Translations under genes and position numbers: made by a program
Notes under the pieces: model-generated
The model's database searches: none
What the model was told of the DNA's origin: nothing
The model's input: only the letters and a program-made list of their open reading frames with translations
NCBI RefSeq assembly: GCF_001634365.1
Contig: NZ_CP014578.1
Span: 3,968,001-4,032,000 of the forward strand
Reading direction: 5' to 3'
Length of the DNA: 64,000 bases
DNA from: Paraburkholderia phytofirmans OLGA172
Lineage (GTDB): Bacteria; Pseudomonadota; Gammaproteobacteria; Burkholderiales; Burkholderiaceae
Shown here: positions 9,966 to 19,218 of the stretch, piece after piece
Position numbering within the stretch: position 1 is the first letter of the stretch
Layout: each line of letters starts with the position of its first letter

Positions 9966-10904
9966 ATGTCCGATCAAGCCAGGCAACCCAGCTCACGCGC
10001 GGGTCTCGCACAATTGCTCACGAGCGGAATCCGCTCGAAACTGGCTGCCGGTGTCACGCATCTGACAACCGGGAGCGGCCCCACACTCGATTACTCATCG
10101 CCCCCCGGAGACCCCGGCCTCTTCGGGCCCGACTCCGTGTGCTGGAAAGTCCACGCCGACTTTACGTCGATGATGACGGGTGGCATCAGCGCACTGCTGC
10201 TCCAGGCACTGCATCCGCTGGCTCTCGCCGGCGTATGGGACCATTCGACGTTTCGCACCGATATTCTGGGGCGGCTGCGCCGAACCGCGACTTTCATCTC
10301 CGGCACGACGTATGGCAACCGGCACGATGCTTTAGCGCTGATTGAGCGCGTGAAGCGCATTCACCTCGGCGTCACTGGCATTGGGCCTGATGGCCAGCCG
10401 TATCGCGCAAGCGATCCTGCCCTGCTGACTTGGGTGCACGTGGCCGAGGTGTCGAGTTTCATGACTGCGCACTTACGGTACGTGAATCCGTTGCTGCCCG
10501 TTGCCGCGCAGGATCGGTACTTCGAGGAAACCGCGCGCATCGCCGAGAAGCTCGGCGCGTCGAATATTCCGCGCTCACGTGCCGGGATCGACGCTTACCT
10601 GCTCGCCATGCAACCCGAGTTGGTGGCCAGCGAGCGTACTCGAGAAGTCGTGAAGATTCTGATGAATGCGCCCGCACCGACCGCCGCGATGGGGCCCGCG
10701 GGAGCATTGATGTTGAACGCCGGCGTTGATCTGCTGCCCGATTGGGCGCAGGCGATGCTTGGGTTCGAGCGATTCGCTGGTCTTCGTCGCGCGCTCACCC
10801 GACCCGGTGTGCGGTTGGTCGCGCCGGTGATCCGCTGGGCGCTGGCAAACGGCGTATCGAAGCGGGCACGCCACCGCGTTGCTGCTGCGCGCGAATCCAG
10901 GTAA
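9966..10904 (+). CDS. DUF2236 / MpaB-type oxygenase-family protein
   Basis: A protein of 312 residues matching the family now named oxygenase MpaB after a fungal mycophenolate enzyme and the bacterial rubber oxygenase (Lcp) relatives. Typical blocks are LLLQALHPLALAGVWDHS, GRLRRTATFISGTTYG and WVHVAEVSSFM. Such proteins often bind b-type heme; histidines suited to this occur in ALHPLAL and in WVHV, but ligation is inference. No signal peptide is seen. It follows ruvB by 39 bases on the same strand, though a functional link with recombination is not implied. The substrate is unknown. Confidence 0.8.
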   Translation: MSDQARQPSSRAGLAQLLTSGIRSKLAAGVTHLTTGSGPTLDYSSPPGDPGLFGPDSVCWKVHADFTSMMTGGISALLLQALHPLALAGVWDHSTFRTDILGRLRRTATFISGTTYGNRHDALALIERVKRIHLGVTGIGPDGQPYRASDPALLTWVHVAEVSSFMTAHLRYVNPLLPVAAQDRYFEETARIAEKLGASNIPRSRAGIDAYLLAMQPELVASERTREVVKILMNAPAPTAAMGPAGALMLNAGVDLLPDWAQAMLGFERFAGLRRALTRPGVRLVAPVIRWALANGVSKRARHRVAAARESR

Positions 10905-10921
10905 GCCGCGCGAAATAACCA

Positions 10922-10993
10922 CTGCGAGATAGCTCGCCGCAGGATAGATTTCTGCGAGATAGCTTTCTGCGAAAGAGCTTCGGCGAGTAGCGG
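10922..10993. repeat. 15-base periodic imperfect tandem repeat
   Basis: The 13-mer CTGCGAGATAGCT occurs at 10922-10934 and again exactly 30 bases later at 10952-10964, with degenerate copies between and after (CGCAGGATAGATT, CTGCGAAAGAGCT, CGGCGAGTAGCGG). It lies in the convergent gap after the DUF2236 gene. Confidence 0.75.
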
Positions 10994-11058
10994 CCCCCTG
11001 AGTGTCGCGAGCGAGGCAAGCCGTGCAAACCGGCTCCATGCAAATGGAACCGCTCCGA

Positions 11059-11736
11059 TCAACGCCCCGGTTCCGGCGTCCTTTTGAAGCTATCGTCCGC
11101 ACTCGGCGCTTCGAGATGCGACACGTCCGCCCACGACACGATCGTCGCCTTGTGACCGTCGTCGGCGTAATCCACCACGTTGACGCTCGTGTTCAGCAAC
11201 GCGTAATCACGCGGCGCATCGAGTGATAGACCGCACGCAAAACGACGCACGCAATCTAGCACGCCGCCATGCGCGACGACGGCGATCCGCCCGCCCGGAT
11301 GCGCGGCCACCAGAGGCTCGATCGCGTGCAGCACGCGGTGATAGAGCGTGCGCTGCGATTCGCCTTCAGGCGGCGCGAAGCCTGGATCACGGGTTTGCCA
11401 GTGCGCGTATTCGTCGGGGAAACGGACGGCGATCTCGTCGCTGTCATGCCCCTGAAACGCGCCGTATGAGCGCTCGCGCAAACCTTCACGCAGTTGCAAC
11501 GGCAGGCCGAGCGCGTCGGCGATCGGCTGCGCGGTCTGTTGCGCGCGTTGCAGATCGCTCGAATAGATCGCATCGAGCCGCGCGCCCTCTTGCACCTCAT
11601 TCGCGATGCGGCGTGCAAGGCGCTTTGCCTGCGCAAGGCCGGTCGTCGCGAGCGGAATGTCAATGTGACCTTGAATGCGCTTGATGCGGTTCCAGTCGGT
11701 CTCGCCGTGGCGGATGAGCAGAATCTGCGTGGTCAT
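11059..11736 (-). CDS. Histidine phosphatase family protein (phosphoglycerate mutase-like)
   Basis: A 225-residue branch-1 histidine phosphatase. The catalytic RHG motif is ILLIRHGETDWN (phospho-acceptor H10), followed by GHIDIPLATTGLAQA; the proton donor glutamate region is LREGLRERSYGAFQG and the second catalytic histidine is in VVAHGGVLDC. It resembles GpmB/CobC-type phosphatases more than true glycolytic mutase, so the substrate is open. The gene lies 111 bases downstream of dtd on the same strand; dtd, tyrS and this gene form a minus-strand run. Confidence 0.87.
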   Translation of the reverse strand: MTTQILLIRHGETDWNRIKRIQGHIDIPLATTGLAQAKRLARRIANEVQEGARLDAIYSSDLQRAQQTAQPIADALGLPLQLREGLRERSYGAFQGHDSDEIAVRFPDEYAHWQTRDPGFAPPEGESQRTLYHRVLHAIEPLVAAHPGGRIAVVAHGGVLDCVRRFACGLSLDAPRDYALLNTSVNVVDYADDGHKATIVSWADVSHLEAPSADDSFKRTPEPGR

Positions 11737-11847
11737 GGGATGAACGTGGGCGCCAGTAGCCGGTTATGCCGAGCCGCTATTGTCGCAAAAAGCGGCCGGT
11801 GGCGTAGCGGCGTGCCACCGCATACCCCATGCGGCGGCAGTTGAGAC

Positions 11848-12306
11848 TCAAGCGTTTGTCTGCAGCCAGAACGTGACCGGCCCGTCATTGACGAGCGACA
11901 CCTGCATGTCGGCGCCGAACTCGCCCGTCTCGACGATCGGGTGCTTTGCGCGGGCTGCCGAGACGAAGTAATCGAATAGCCGCTTGCCCTCGTCGGGCGG
12001 TGCGGCGGGCGTGAAACTGGGACGCAGGCCGCTGTTGGTGTCAGCGGCCAACGTGAACTGCGAAACGAGCAGCAAGCCGCCCGCGCGCCCGGCGCCGTCG
12101 AGATTCTGCACGGAGAGATTCATCTTGCCGGCGGCATCGCTGAAGACGCGGTAGCCGAGCACCTTGGCGAGCAGCCGGTCAGCTGCGGCCTCTGTGTCGC
12201 CACGTTCGGCGCATACGAGCGCCAGCAGGCCCGCCTCGATCGCGCCGGTCACGCGGTCGTCCACGCGCACTTCCGCGCGCCGCACGCGCTGGATCAGCGC
12301 GATCAT
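11848..12306 (-). CDS. dtd: D-aminoacyl-tRNA deacylase
   Basis: Dtd (152 residues) hydrolyses D-amino acids, and glycine on tRNA-Ala, from mischarged tRNA. The N terminus [17 protein letters not shown] and the two active-site signatures are present: [10 protein letters not shown] (Ser-Gln-Phe-Thr) and the C-terminal Gly-cis-Pro motif [10 protein letters not shown]. Length equals the family norm. It lies 80 bases downstream of tyrS, a suggestive pairing because tyrosyl-tRNA synthetase readily charges D-tyrosine, the classic Dtd substrate. Confidence 0.95.
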   Translation of the reverse strand: MIALIQRVRRAEVRVDDRVTGAIEAGLLALVCAERGDTEAAADRLLAKVLGYRVFSDAAGKMNLSVQNLDGAGRAGGLLLVSQFTLAADTNSGLRPSFTPAAPPDEGKRLFDYFVSAARAKHPIVETGEFGADMQVSLVNDGPVTFWLQTNA

Positions 12307-12386
12307 CGGCTCGACTCCGAATGCAACAACGCTCGAATCGCCATCGCGTTATCGTTGAGTCCGCTGAGGTTGAGTCCGCTGAGCCG

Positions 12387-13631
12387 TCAAGCCGTCAGCG
12401 TGACGCGCGCAAAACGGCGCTTGCCGACCTGCACGACGTACTCGCCTGCTTCGACCTTCAGGCCCTTGTCCGATACCGTCGTACCGTCGATCTTCACGCC
12501 GCCTTGTTCGATGTTGCGCAGCGCCTCGCTGGTCGACGGCACGAGGTTGGCCTGCTTGAGCAACTGGCCAATAGCGAGCGGTGCGCCCGCGAGCGTGACC
12601 GACGGAATATCGTCCGGCACGCCGCCCTTCGCGCGATGATTGAAGTCTTCGAGCGCGCGCTCGGCATCGGCTTGCGAGTGGAAGCGCGCGACGATTTCCT
12701 GACCGAGCATCACCTTGAAATCGCGCGGATTGCGGCCCGCTTCAATCTCTTTTTTGAAGCCGGCAATCTCATCCATCGGACGGAACGACAGCAGTTCGAA
12801 GTAACGCCACATCAGCACGTCGGAGATGCTCATCAGCTTGCCAAACATGTCCGTCGGCTTTTCGCTGATACCGATGTAGTTGTTCTTCGACTTCGACATC
12901 TTCTCGACGCCGTCCAGGCCTTCGAGCAACGGCATGGTCAAGATGCACTGCTGATCCTGACCGTACTGCTTCTGCAGTTCACGGCCCACCAGCAGGTTGA
13001 ACTTCTGGTCCGTGCCGCCGAGCTCGAGGTCGGCATTCAGCGCGACCGAGTCGTAGCCTTGCATCAGCGGGTAGAGGAATTCGTGGATCGAGATCGGCAC
13101 GCCGCCCTGGAAACGCTTGGTGAAATCTTCGCGCTCGAGAATCCGTGCCACCGTGTAGCGCGATGCGAGCTTGATCATGCCGTCGGCGCCGAGCGGCATC
13201 GACCATTCGCTGTTGTAGCGGATTTCGGTCTTGTCGCGGTCGAGCACGAGTGCGGCTTGCTCGAAATACGTTTTCGCATTCGATTCGATCTGCTCGCGCG
13301 TGAGCGGCGGGCGCGTGGCATTGCGGCCCGACGGATCGCCAATCAGCGACGTGAAGTCGCCGATCAGGAAAATCACCGTGTGACCGAGGTCCTGCAACTG
13401 GCGCATCTTGTTCAGCACGACCGTGTGCCCGATGTGGATGTCAGGCGCGGTCGGATCGAGGCCGAGCTTGATACGCAGCGGCTTGGCCGTAGCCGCGCTC
13501 TTCGCGAGCTTTTGCGCGAATTCGTCTTCGATCAGCAGTTCGTCGACGCCGCGCTTGGTGACGGCGAGTGCGTGACGGACTTCGTCGGTGATCGGGAAGG
13601 CGGGGCTGGGCTTGGTGGACTCGGTGGTCAT
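12387..13631 (-). CDS. tyrS: Tyrosyl-tRNA synthetase
   Basis: A class I aminoacyl-tRNA synthetase of 414 residues, the TyrZ-like subgroup. The HIGH-like motif is [13 protein letters not shown], the tyrosine pocket region is [17 protein letters not shown], and the KMSKS loop is [13 protein letters not shown]. An S4 RNA-binding domain closes the protein ([20 protein letters not shown]). The ATG at 13631 is the only start that fits the family. It is divergent from anmK across a 206-base gap. Confidence 0.95.
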   Translation of the reverse strand: MTTESTKPSPAFPITDEVRHALAVTKRGVDELLIEDEFAQKLAKSAATAKPLRIKLGLDPTAPDIHIGHTVVLNKMRQLQDLGHTVIFLIGDFTSLIGDPSGRNATRPPLTREQIESNAKTYFEQAALVLDRDKTEIRYNSEWSMPLGADGMIKLASRYTVARILEREDFTKRFQGGVPISIHEFLYPLMQGYDSVALNADLELGGTDQKFNLLVGRELQKQYGQDQQCILTMPLLEGLDGVEKMSKSKNNYIGISEKPTDMFGKLMSISDVLMWRYFELLSFRPMDEIAGFKKEIEAGRNPRDFKVMLGQEIVARFHSQADAERALEDFNHRAKGGVPDDIPSVTLAGAPLAIGQLLKQANLVPSTSEALRNIEQGGVKIDGTTVSDKGLKVEAGEYVVQVGKRRFARVTLTA

Positions 13632-13837
13632 GCTGGAAACGTGAAGTCGCGAAAAAAAGAGATTGTCCCATAGATGCGCGCCGGCGCGCCCACTGACTCA
13701 GCCATAAGCGCGCCGCCGGCGTACGATTTCGGCTTGTCGGGACGCGCCATTGGCGTCGTGACGCTTTATATTCGGCCGCGCTTGCACCGATAATCTGCTA
13801 AAAGAGATCGCAACGAATCATCGAGAGGAGCAGCAAC

Positions 13838-14968
13838 GTGGCGCAAGACCCCGCAGACGGCGTCTACTTTGGATTGATGTCCGGCACGAGCATGGACGGT
13901 GTGGACGGTGTGGCCGTCAAATTTGCCCAAGGCAAGCCGCCGGTGGTGCTGGCCGAGGCGTTTGTCGGGTTCGCGGCGGGCTTGCGCGAGGCCCTGTTCG
14001 CACTTCAACAGCCGGGGGACAACGAGATCGAACGCGAAGCGCTGGCCGCTAATGCGCTCGCCACGCGCTACACCGTGTGCTGCCACGAATTGCTGCAAGG
14101 CAGCCGCGTGCCAGCCTCGGAAGTCCGTGCAATCGGCGTCCACGGCCAGACGGTGCGGCATCGGCCGGAAAAGGGTTACACGCGCCAGATCAACAACCCC
14201 GCGCTGCTCGCGGAAATGATGCACATCGACGTGGTCGCCGACTTCCGCTGCCGCGACGTCGCGGCCGGCGGCCAGGGCGCGCCACTCGTGCCGGCGTTTC
14301 ACGCCACCGTGTTCGGCGCGAAAGACGAAACGCGGGTGGTCTGCAATCTGGGCGGCATCAGCAATATCACGATCCTGAACGCGACCGGCGGCGTGCGCGG
14401 CTTCGACTGCGGGCCGGCGAACGTCCTGCTCGACGAGTGGGCGCAGCGCCATCTCGGCAAGCCTTTCGACGAAAACGGTCACTTCGCCGCGAGCGGCCAG
14501 GTCGACCGCACGCTCCTTTGTGCATTGCTCGACGAACCTTTCTTCCCGCAACAACCGCCGAAAAGCACCGGCCGTGACTTATTCAACGCGCAATGGCTGG
14601 ATGCAAAGCTCCAACCGTTCGCCGCCCTCGCCCCCGCCGACGTACAAGCCACACTGGTCGCGCTGACCGCGGTAACGGTTGCACGCGAAATCGAACGACA
14701 TGCATCGGACGCCAGGGCGGTCTATGTGTGCGGCGGCGGGGCACGCAATCCGGAGATTCTCAAAGCCCTGCGACAGGCGCTGGAGGACAGCGGCGTAAGC
14801 GGCGTGCCCGTGATGACAACCGACGCGCTCGGCGTCCCGCCGAGCCAGGTCGAGCCGCTGGCGTTCGCCTGGCTTGCCATGCGCTGCGTGGCGCGCTTGC
14901 CAGGCAATTTGCCGGCAGTCACTGGCGCCTCAGCCGAGCGCGTGCTCGGGGCGATCTACCCGCGCTAA
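13838..14968 (+). CDS. anmK: Anhydro-N-acetylmuramic acid kinase
   Basis: AnmK (376 residues) phosphorylates and opens 1,6-anhydroMurNAc recovered from peptidoglycan turnover. The ATP-binding signature is [18 protein letters not shown] near the N terminus; other family blocks are [39 protein letters not shown] and [10 protein letters not shown]. The start is a GTG at 13838 preceded by GAGAGGAG with a 7-base spacing, better supported than any nearby ATG. It ends at a hairpin terminator shared with erpA, which converges on it. Confidence 0.95.
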   Translation: MAQDPADGVYFGLMSGTSMDGVDGVAVKFAQGKPPVVLAEAFVGFAAGLREALFALQQPGDNEIEREALAANALATRYTVCCHELLQGSRVPASEVRAIGVHGQTVRHRPEKGYTRQINNPALLAEMMHIDVVADFRCRDVAAGGQGAPLVPAFHATVFGAKDETRVVCNLGGISNITILNATGGVRGFDCGPANVLLDEWAQRHLGKPFDENGHFAASGQVDRTLLCALLDEPFFPQQPPKSTGRDLFNAQWLDAKLQPFAALAPADVQATLVALTAVTVAREIERHASDARAVYVCGGGARNPEILKALRQALEDSGVSGVPVMTTDALGVPPSQVEPLAFAWLAMRCVARLPGNLPAVTGASAERVLGAIYPR

Positions 14969-15000
14969 GCGAAGAGTCCGATGTTTGGCTCAGGCAATAA

Positions 15001-15028
15001 GAAACGGGGCCGAAGCCCCGTTTCCTTT
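15001..15028 (+). terminator. Bidirectional terminator between anmK and erpA
   Basis: GAAACGGGGC and GCCCCGTTTC form a perfect 10-bp stem with a CGAA tetraloop, followed by CTTT. It lies between convergent genes. Confidence 0.8.
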
Positions 15029-15055
15029 ACAACCTGTCGCCTAACCGGCCGGCCA

Positions 15056-15421
15056 TCAAACCGAGAACGACGAGCCGCAACCACAGGTGGTCGTAGCGTT
15101 CGGGTTCTTGATAACAAACTGCGCGCCGTTGATGTCGTCCTTATAGTCGATCTCAGCGCCGACCAGATACTGGTAGCTCATCGAATCGATCAGCAGCTGG
15201 ACGCCGCTCTTGTTCATGACGGTGTCGTCTTCGTTGACGGCTTCGTCGAACGTAAAACCGTACTGAAAGCCCGAGCAGCCGCCGCCCTGCACGAAAACGC
15301 GCAGTTTCAGGTCCGCATTGCCTTCTTCTTCGATCAGTTGCTTGACCTTGTCAGCCGCTGCGTCGGTAAAAACGAAGGGGGCGGGCATCTCGGTCACGGG
15401 TGTATCGGTGACTGCGTTCAT
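15056..15421 (-). CDS. erpA: Iron-sulfur cluster insertion protein ErpA
   Basis: An A-type Fe-S carrier (121 residues) that delivers clusters to apoproteins, essential for isoprenoid enzymes and respiration in many bacteria. The three conserved cysteines are C49 in [12 protein letters not shown] and C113 and C115 in [10 protein letters not shown]. The C-terminal CGCGSSF form is typical of ErpA rather than IscA. The short N-terminal extension [16 protein letters not shown] is common in Burkholderiaceae. It is separated from the upstream rpsI gene by 268 bases and a terminator, so it has its own promoter. Confidence 0.95.
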
Positions 15422-15611
15422 TCGAACTCTCCAAAAAGCTTCTAACCGCTATTGTAGGGCTGATCTCAATATCGTGCTGAAGCCCACAAAATCAATGGGT
15501 TCTTCCAGGAAATTCTATCGATCGACGCCGGCCGCCATCAGCCTGCCTGAGCGGACAGAACCACCGCCCCAGCGAGAAAACCGTCGTCGCCAACCCAGCG
15601 CGGAAAAACCA

Positions 15612-15651
15612 TAAAAAAAGCCGCCTTCGCGAAAGCGTTGGCGGCTTTTGC
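15612..15651 (-). terminator. Terminator downstream of rpsI
   Basis: Read on the minus strand, GCCGCC pairs with GGCGGC across a loop that itself contains a CGCTTTCGCG hairpin, followed by seven T. It lies 39 bases after the rpsI stop. Confidence 0.8.
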
Positions 15652-15689
15652 AGCATTCCAGCCCGAAAGCCGGATTGCACACGAAGCGA

Positions 15690-16082
15690 TTAACGCTTCG
15701 AGAATTGCTTCCTGCGACGTGCCTTGTGGAAGCCGACCTTCTTACGTTCGACTTCACGAGCGTCACGCGTCACGAAGCCAGCCTTCGACAGTTCCGGCTT
15801 CAGCGTTGCGTCGTAGTCCATCAGTGCGCGGGTGATGCCGTGGCGAACCGCACCGGCTTGACCCGTTTCACCGCCACCCGTCACGTTGACTTTGATGTCG
15901 AACGTAACGCCGTGGTTCGTGAGTTCCAGCGGCTGACGCACGATCATCAGCGACGTTTCGCGCGAGAAGTAATCGGCGATAGGCTTGCCGTTCACAACGA
16001 TATCGCCCTTGCCTGCCTTGATGAAGACGCGTGCGACGGCGCTCTTGCGGCGGCCCGTGCCGTAATTCCAGTTACCGATCAT
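15690..16082 (-). CDS. rpsI: 30S ribosomal protein S9
   Basis: Ribosomal protein S9, 130 residues, the normal bacterial length. The N terminus [15 protein letters not shown] and the basic C-terminal tail ending RRRKQFSKR, which reaches to the P-site tRNA, are both present, as is the central [19 protein letters not shown] block. It follows rplM by 11 bases, the universal rplM-rpsI operon. Confidence 0.98.
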   Translation of the reverse strand: MIGNWNYGTGRRKSAVARVFIKAGKGDIVVNGKPIADYFSRETSLMIVRQPLELTNHGVTFDIKVNVTGGGETGQAGAVRHGITRALMDYDATLKPELSKAGFVTRDAREVERKKVGFHKARRRKQFSKR

Positions 16083-16093
16083 GTGGGCTCCCC

Positions 16094-16522
16094 TTAGATC
16101 TCGAGCGCTTTCGGCTGTTGTGCCGAATGCGGATGCGTTGCTTCAGCGTAGACCTTCAGCTTCTTGATCATCGCGTAGCCGAGCGGGCCCTTCGGCAGCA
16201 TGCCCTTGACCGCTTTCTCGAGCGCGCGGCCCGGGAAGCGTTCTTGCATCTTGCCGAACGTCGTTTCATAGATACCGCCCGGGTAACCCGAGTGACGGTA
16301 GTACTTCTTGTCAGTAGCCTTGTTGCCCGTGACGCGCAACTTGCCGGCGTTGATAACGATGATGAAATCACCGGTGTCGACGTGCGGAGTGAATTCAGGC
16401 TTGTGCTTGCCGCGAAGACGGTGTGCCACTTCGCTGGCGACACGCCCGAGAACCTTATCCGTCGCGTCAATCACGTACCATTCACGCGTAACCTCATGGG
16501 CTTTTGCGGAAAACGTCTTCAT
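16094..16522 (-). CDS. rplM: 50S ribosomal protein L13
   Basis: Ribosomal protein L13, 142 residues, an early-assembly large-subunit protein. Family blocks include [41 protein letters not shown] and the [13 protein letters not shown]-terminal stretch. The ATG at 16522 gives the canonical start MKTFSAK; the open frame continues upstream but without family similarity. It is the first gene of the rplM-rpsI operon and lies 262 bases downstream of a candidate small-RNA gene on the same strand. Confidence 0.98.
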   Translation of the reverse strand: MKTFSAKAHEVTREWYVIDATDKVLGRVASEVAHRLRGKHKPEFTPHVDTGDFIIVINAGKLRVTGNKATDKKYYRHSGYPGGIYETTFGKMQERFPGRALEKAVKGMLPKGPLGYAMIKKLKVYAEATHPHSAQQPKALEI

Positions 16523-16783
16523 GATCGATCCAAAAAAATTGCTGCGCCCAATGTGTTTTTTCCTGCTTGTAGTGTGCGCATCGAGGCGCGTGCAGGCTCT
16601 CCCTGGTTCTTCCTCCGCGGGCGCGGATGCGGAAAAGCTCTGAATTATAAAGGAATTTGTCACGCCGAGTCAAAGCTTGCAGGGTTTCGGGCGACAAGTT
16701 GCGTGCGGCGACGGCCGGATAGCGCCCTTTGACGCTCCTCGTGACACGCCGAACGGCATCGGCTCGGGACCCAAGCGCGGACG

Positions 16784-16876
16784 AAAAAAAACCCGAACGA
16801 GCGGTTCGGGTTTAATCCACCAAAGGAGGAGGCGGAGGAGACAGCGGAGGTTGCAGAGTTGTTGCAACCGATGGGC
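16784..16876 (-). ncRNA. Candidate small RNA with anti-Shine-Dalgarno-like stretch
   Basis: No protein reading frame is seen here, but the minus strand holds a complete sRNA-like unit of about 90 bases. A promoter with a perfect TATAAT lies just upstream. The predicted transcript starts near 16872-16877, forms a perfect 7-bp hairpin (GGTTGCA / TGCAACC, 16849-16869) with a 7-base loop, then has an unpaired pyrimidine-rich stretch (16818-16848) containing CTCCTCC and CCTCCTCCTTT, complementary to Shine-Dalgarno sequences. It ends in an 8-bp stem (16791-16798 with 16804-16811) followed by eight T. It resembles in design the CCUCC-bearing Hfq-dependent sRNAs of alphaproteobacteria, but no specific family is recognised. 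Confidence 0.7.
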
Positions 16877-16879
16877 TCG

Positions 16880-16908
16880 ATTATAGGAGGCGGTCTTGTG
16901 CGACGCAA
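16880..16908 (-). promoter_or_regulatory. Sigma-70-type promoter of the candidate sRNA
   Basis: Minus strand TTGCGT (16903-16908), a spacer of exactly 17 bases, then a perfect TATAAT (16880-16885). Just upstream lies a perfect inverted repeat TTGCATT / AATGCAA (16915-16932) that could be an operator. Confidence 0.7.
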
Positions 16909-17206
16909 GAACATTTGCATTGCGAAATGCAATCCCATAATGTGGCACGGCGACTTGCAGACCGCAAAATAGCTAATTCTCTTTAAAATCAACCAACCAC
17001 GCCTTTTTAAGCCAATATATAAGCAGACATCAACTAGAGTAAAAACCCTAAACCGGTCAGGACTTACCCGAATCGGCGGAACATGCCGCACCGCAACACG
17101 CAAGCGGTCATTGGGCATAAGTTCCGGCGAAAGTCCCTTCGGGCGGACGCGCAAACACCGGGCTACAATGCGTTTTCGATATAAGCGCAGCGCGGTGGAG
17201 CACAGC

Positions 17207-17629
17207 ATGGAATGCAAAGTTAGCTGGATGGGGCAAGACGGGATGGCGTTTGCGGCCGAGACGGGCAGCGGCCATCTGGTCACGATGGACGGCGCGCCGG
17301 AAGGCGGCGGCCGCAATCTCGCGCCGCGTCCGATGGAAATGGTTCTGCTCGGCACGGGCGGCTGCACGGCGTACGACGTCGTGATGATCCTGAAGAAAAG
17401 CCGCCAGGAAATCGCCGGGTGCTCGGTGACGCTGAAGGCCGAACGCGCCAGCGAAGATCCGAAAGTGTTCACCAAGATCCACTTCCACTTCACCGTTACG
17501 GGCAAAAATCTGAACCCGGCTACGGTGGAACGCGCGATCAATTTGTCGCACGACAAATACTGTTCGGCGTCGATCATGATCGCGAAGACCGCTGAACTCA
17601 CGCACTCGTTCGATATCGTCGCGGGTTGA
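17207..17629 (+). CDS. OsmC/Ohr-family protein
   Basis: A 140-residue OsmC-like protein, a family of thiol peroxidases acting on organic hydroperoxides. The two cysteines of the active pair are C53 in LGTGGCTAYDVV and C119 in HDKYCSASIM, at the classic spacing. The NLAPRPMEMVLLG stretch before the first cysteine is typical of the YhfA-like branch. The ATG at 17207 is chosen because GTGGAG lies about 8 bases upstream and similarity starts at MECKVSW. It shares a bidirectional terminator with rnpB. Confidence 0.88.
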   Translation: MECKVSWMGQDGMAFAAETGSGHLVTMDGAPEGGGRNLAPRPMEMVLLGTGGCTAYDVVMILKKSRQEIAGCSVTLKAERASEDPKVFTKIHFHFTVTGKNLNPATVERAINLSHDKYCSASIMIAKTAELTHSFDIVAG

Positions 17630-17689
17630 GCGCGGCGCGGCGGCTTCGGTGCGGGTAGCCACGCATCTGAGCAAACCAGCGCGTCAAAA

Positions 17690-17727
17690 GAAAAATGCCG
17701 GCGTCCGCAAGGACGCCGGCATTTTTT
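17690..17727. terminator. Bidirectional terminator between the OsmC gene and rnpB
   Basis: AAAAATGCCGGCGTCC and GGACGCCGGCATTTTTT form a near-perfect stem with a GCAA tetraloop; the flanking A and T runs suit both directions. Confidence 0.88.
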
Positions 17728-17735
17728 GTTAGGTG

Positions 17736-18149
<414 letters not shown>

Positions 18150-18235
18150 TGGGGCGCATTTTAACACTGCGGCGGATACGTGCGGCCTCGACGGCTGGAA
18201 CGGCCGGATGGCGCCGCTATCCCGCTCAAACCGGA

Positions 18236-18315
18236 TCGCCCCTTCGACCCTTCGACCCTTCGACCCTTCGACCCTTCGACCCTTCGACCCTTCGCCCCTT
18301 CGACCCTTCGCCCCG
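18236..18315. repeat. Octanucleotide tandem repeat (TCGACCCT)n
   Basis: Ten consecutive 8-base units, seven TCGACCCT (six of them perfect and uninterrupted at 18244-18291) and three variants with C in place of A. It lies between rnpB and the DUF3025 gene, downstream of the latter's stop. Confidence 0.95.
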
Positions 18316-18373
18316 ACTCTACGCGCGGCAACCGCCCAAGCCGCTTGAACCGGGGCACATGCACCGCGGGCCA

Positions 18374-19207
18374 TTAGCGCGAACGCCGCCCGGCGCGAAA
18401 GACGGACGTGTCATCGTAAAACGCGGCGTATTCGTTCTCCGCCCACCAGCCCGGAATCCCCAGCACCGGCAGCGGCGCAAACATGCGGCTCGTCAATGCC
18501 TCGGTGCTCAGAAGTGCCGTGCTGACAGACTCGTCGAGGCATTTGTCGCGCGCGGCGGCGTCCCAGCCAAAGTATTCGGACGGCACGTCGACGATCCACG
18601 CGTGGCCCGTGCAGGCCTTGAACGGGGCAATCAGCTTTTCCAGCAGCGCGTGGCCGAAGCAACGCACTTCGCAGCGCGCGCCCCAGGCATCACGATGAGC
18701 AATCAGCAGCGTCTGCCAGTCGAACCCGCGCAATGCCGCGCTCAACGCCGGATCGGCACAGGCGAACAGCAACGCGTTTTCGTCGAACAAGGTCAGCGTA
18801 TCGCGCACGCCGCCGCGGGTCGGGCCGACGCCTAACACGTCGATCGCCGCAGACTGTCGCGCGTTCAGCGCCGCCTTGATCCGCGGAAACGCAAACCACA
18901 TCGACCCGTTGAAAAAATCATGCAGGTTGTGGCGCGTCGGCACGCAGCCCGTCGCCGCGATGTGCGCCTCGTAAGCCGCACCCGGCGGCAGCTCGTCCTG
19001 CGCAATGAACGCGAGGCGCTGGCCGCGCCCTGTCACCTGCCGCATCTCGCCGGCGTCGGCATTCATTTCTGCGAGCAAGGCGGCGTAGCTCGTTAGCGCG
19101 CCCCGCTGCCAGCGCTCGCCGCGCGCCGCGAACTGCGCGAACCACGGCTTCGACCAGTCGATATCGGCGAAACCGAAGTCCACGCGCACCGCCTCTTGCA
19201 CCTGCAT
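18374..19207 (-). CDS. DUF3025 domain-containing protein
   Basis: A soluble protein of 277 residues belonging to the DUF3025 family of unknown function, widespread in beta- and gammaproteobacteria. Recognisable blocks are HNLHDFFNGSMWFAFPRIKA (residues about 93-112), LTLFDENALLFAC, and the C-terminal PLPVLGIPGWWAENE. No signal peptide or membrane segment is apparent. The gene is 11 bases downstream of pyrC on the same strand and is probably co-transcribed with it; a role linked to pyrimidine synthesis is not established. Confidence 0.85.
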   Translation of the reverse strand: MQVQEAVRVDFGFADIDWSKPWFAQFAARGERWQRGALTSYAALLAEMNADAGEMRQVTGRGQRLAFIAQDELPPGAAYEAHIAATGCVPTRHNLHDFFNGSMWFAFPRIKAALNARQSAAIDVLGVGPTRGGVRDTLTLFDENALLFACADPALSAALRGFDWQTLLIAHRDAWGARCEVRCFGHALLEKLIAPFKACTGHAWIVDVPSEYFGWDAAARDKCLDESVSTALLSTEALTSRMFAPLPVLGIPGWWAENEYAAFYDDTSVFRAGRRSR

Positions 19208-19218
19208 CTAACGCAACC

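Noticed and set aside
12321..13673. A 450-codon plus-strand frame opposite tyrS
   Set aside because: Antisense shadow of tyrosyl-tRNA synthetase.
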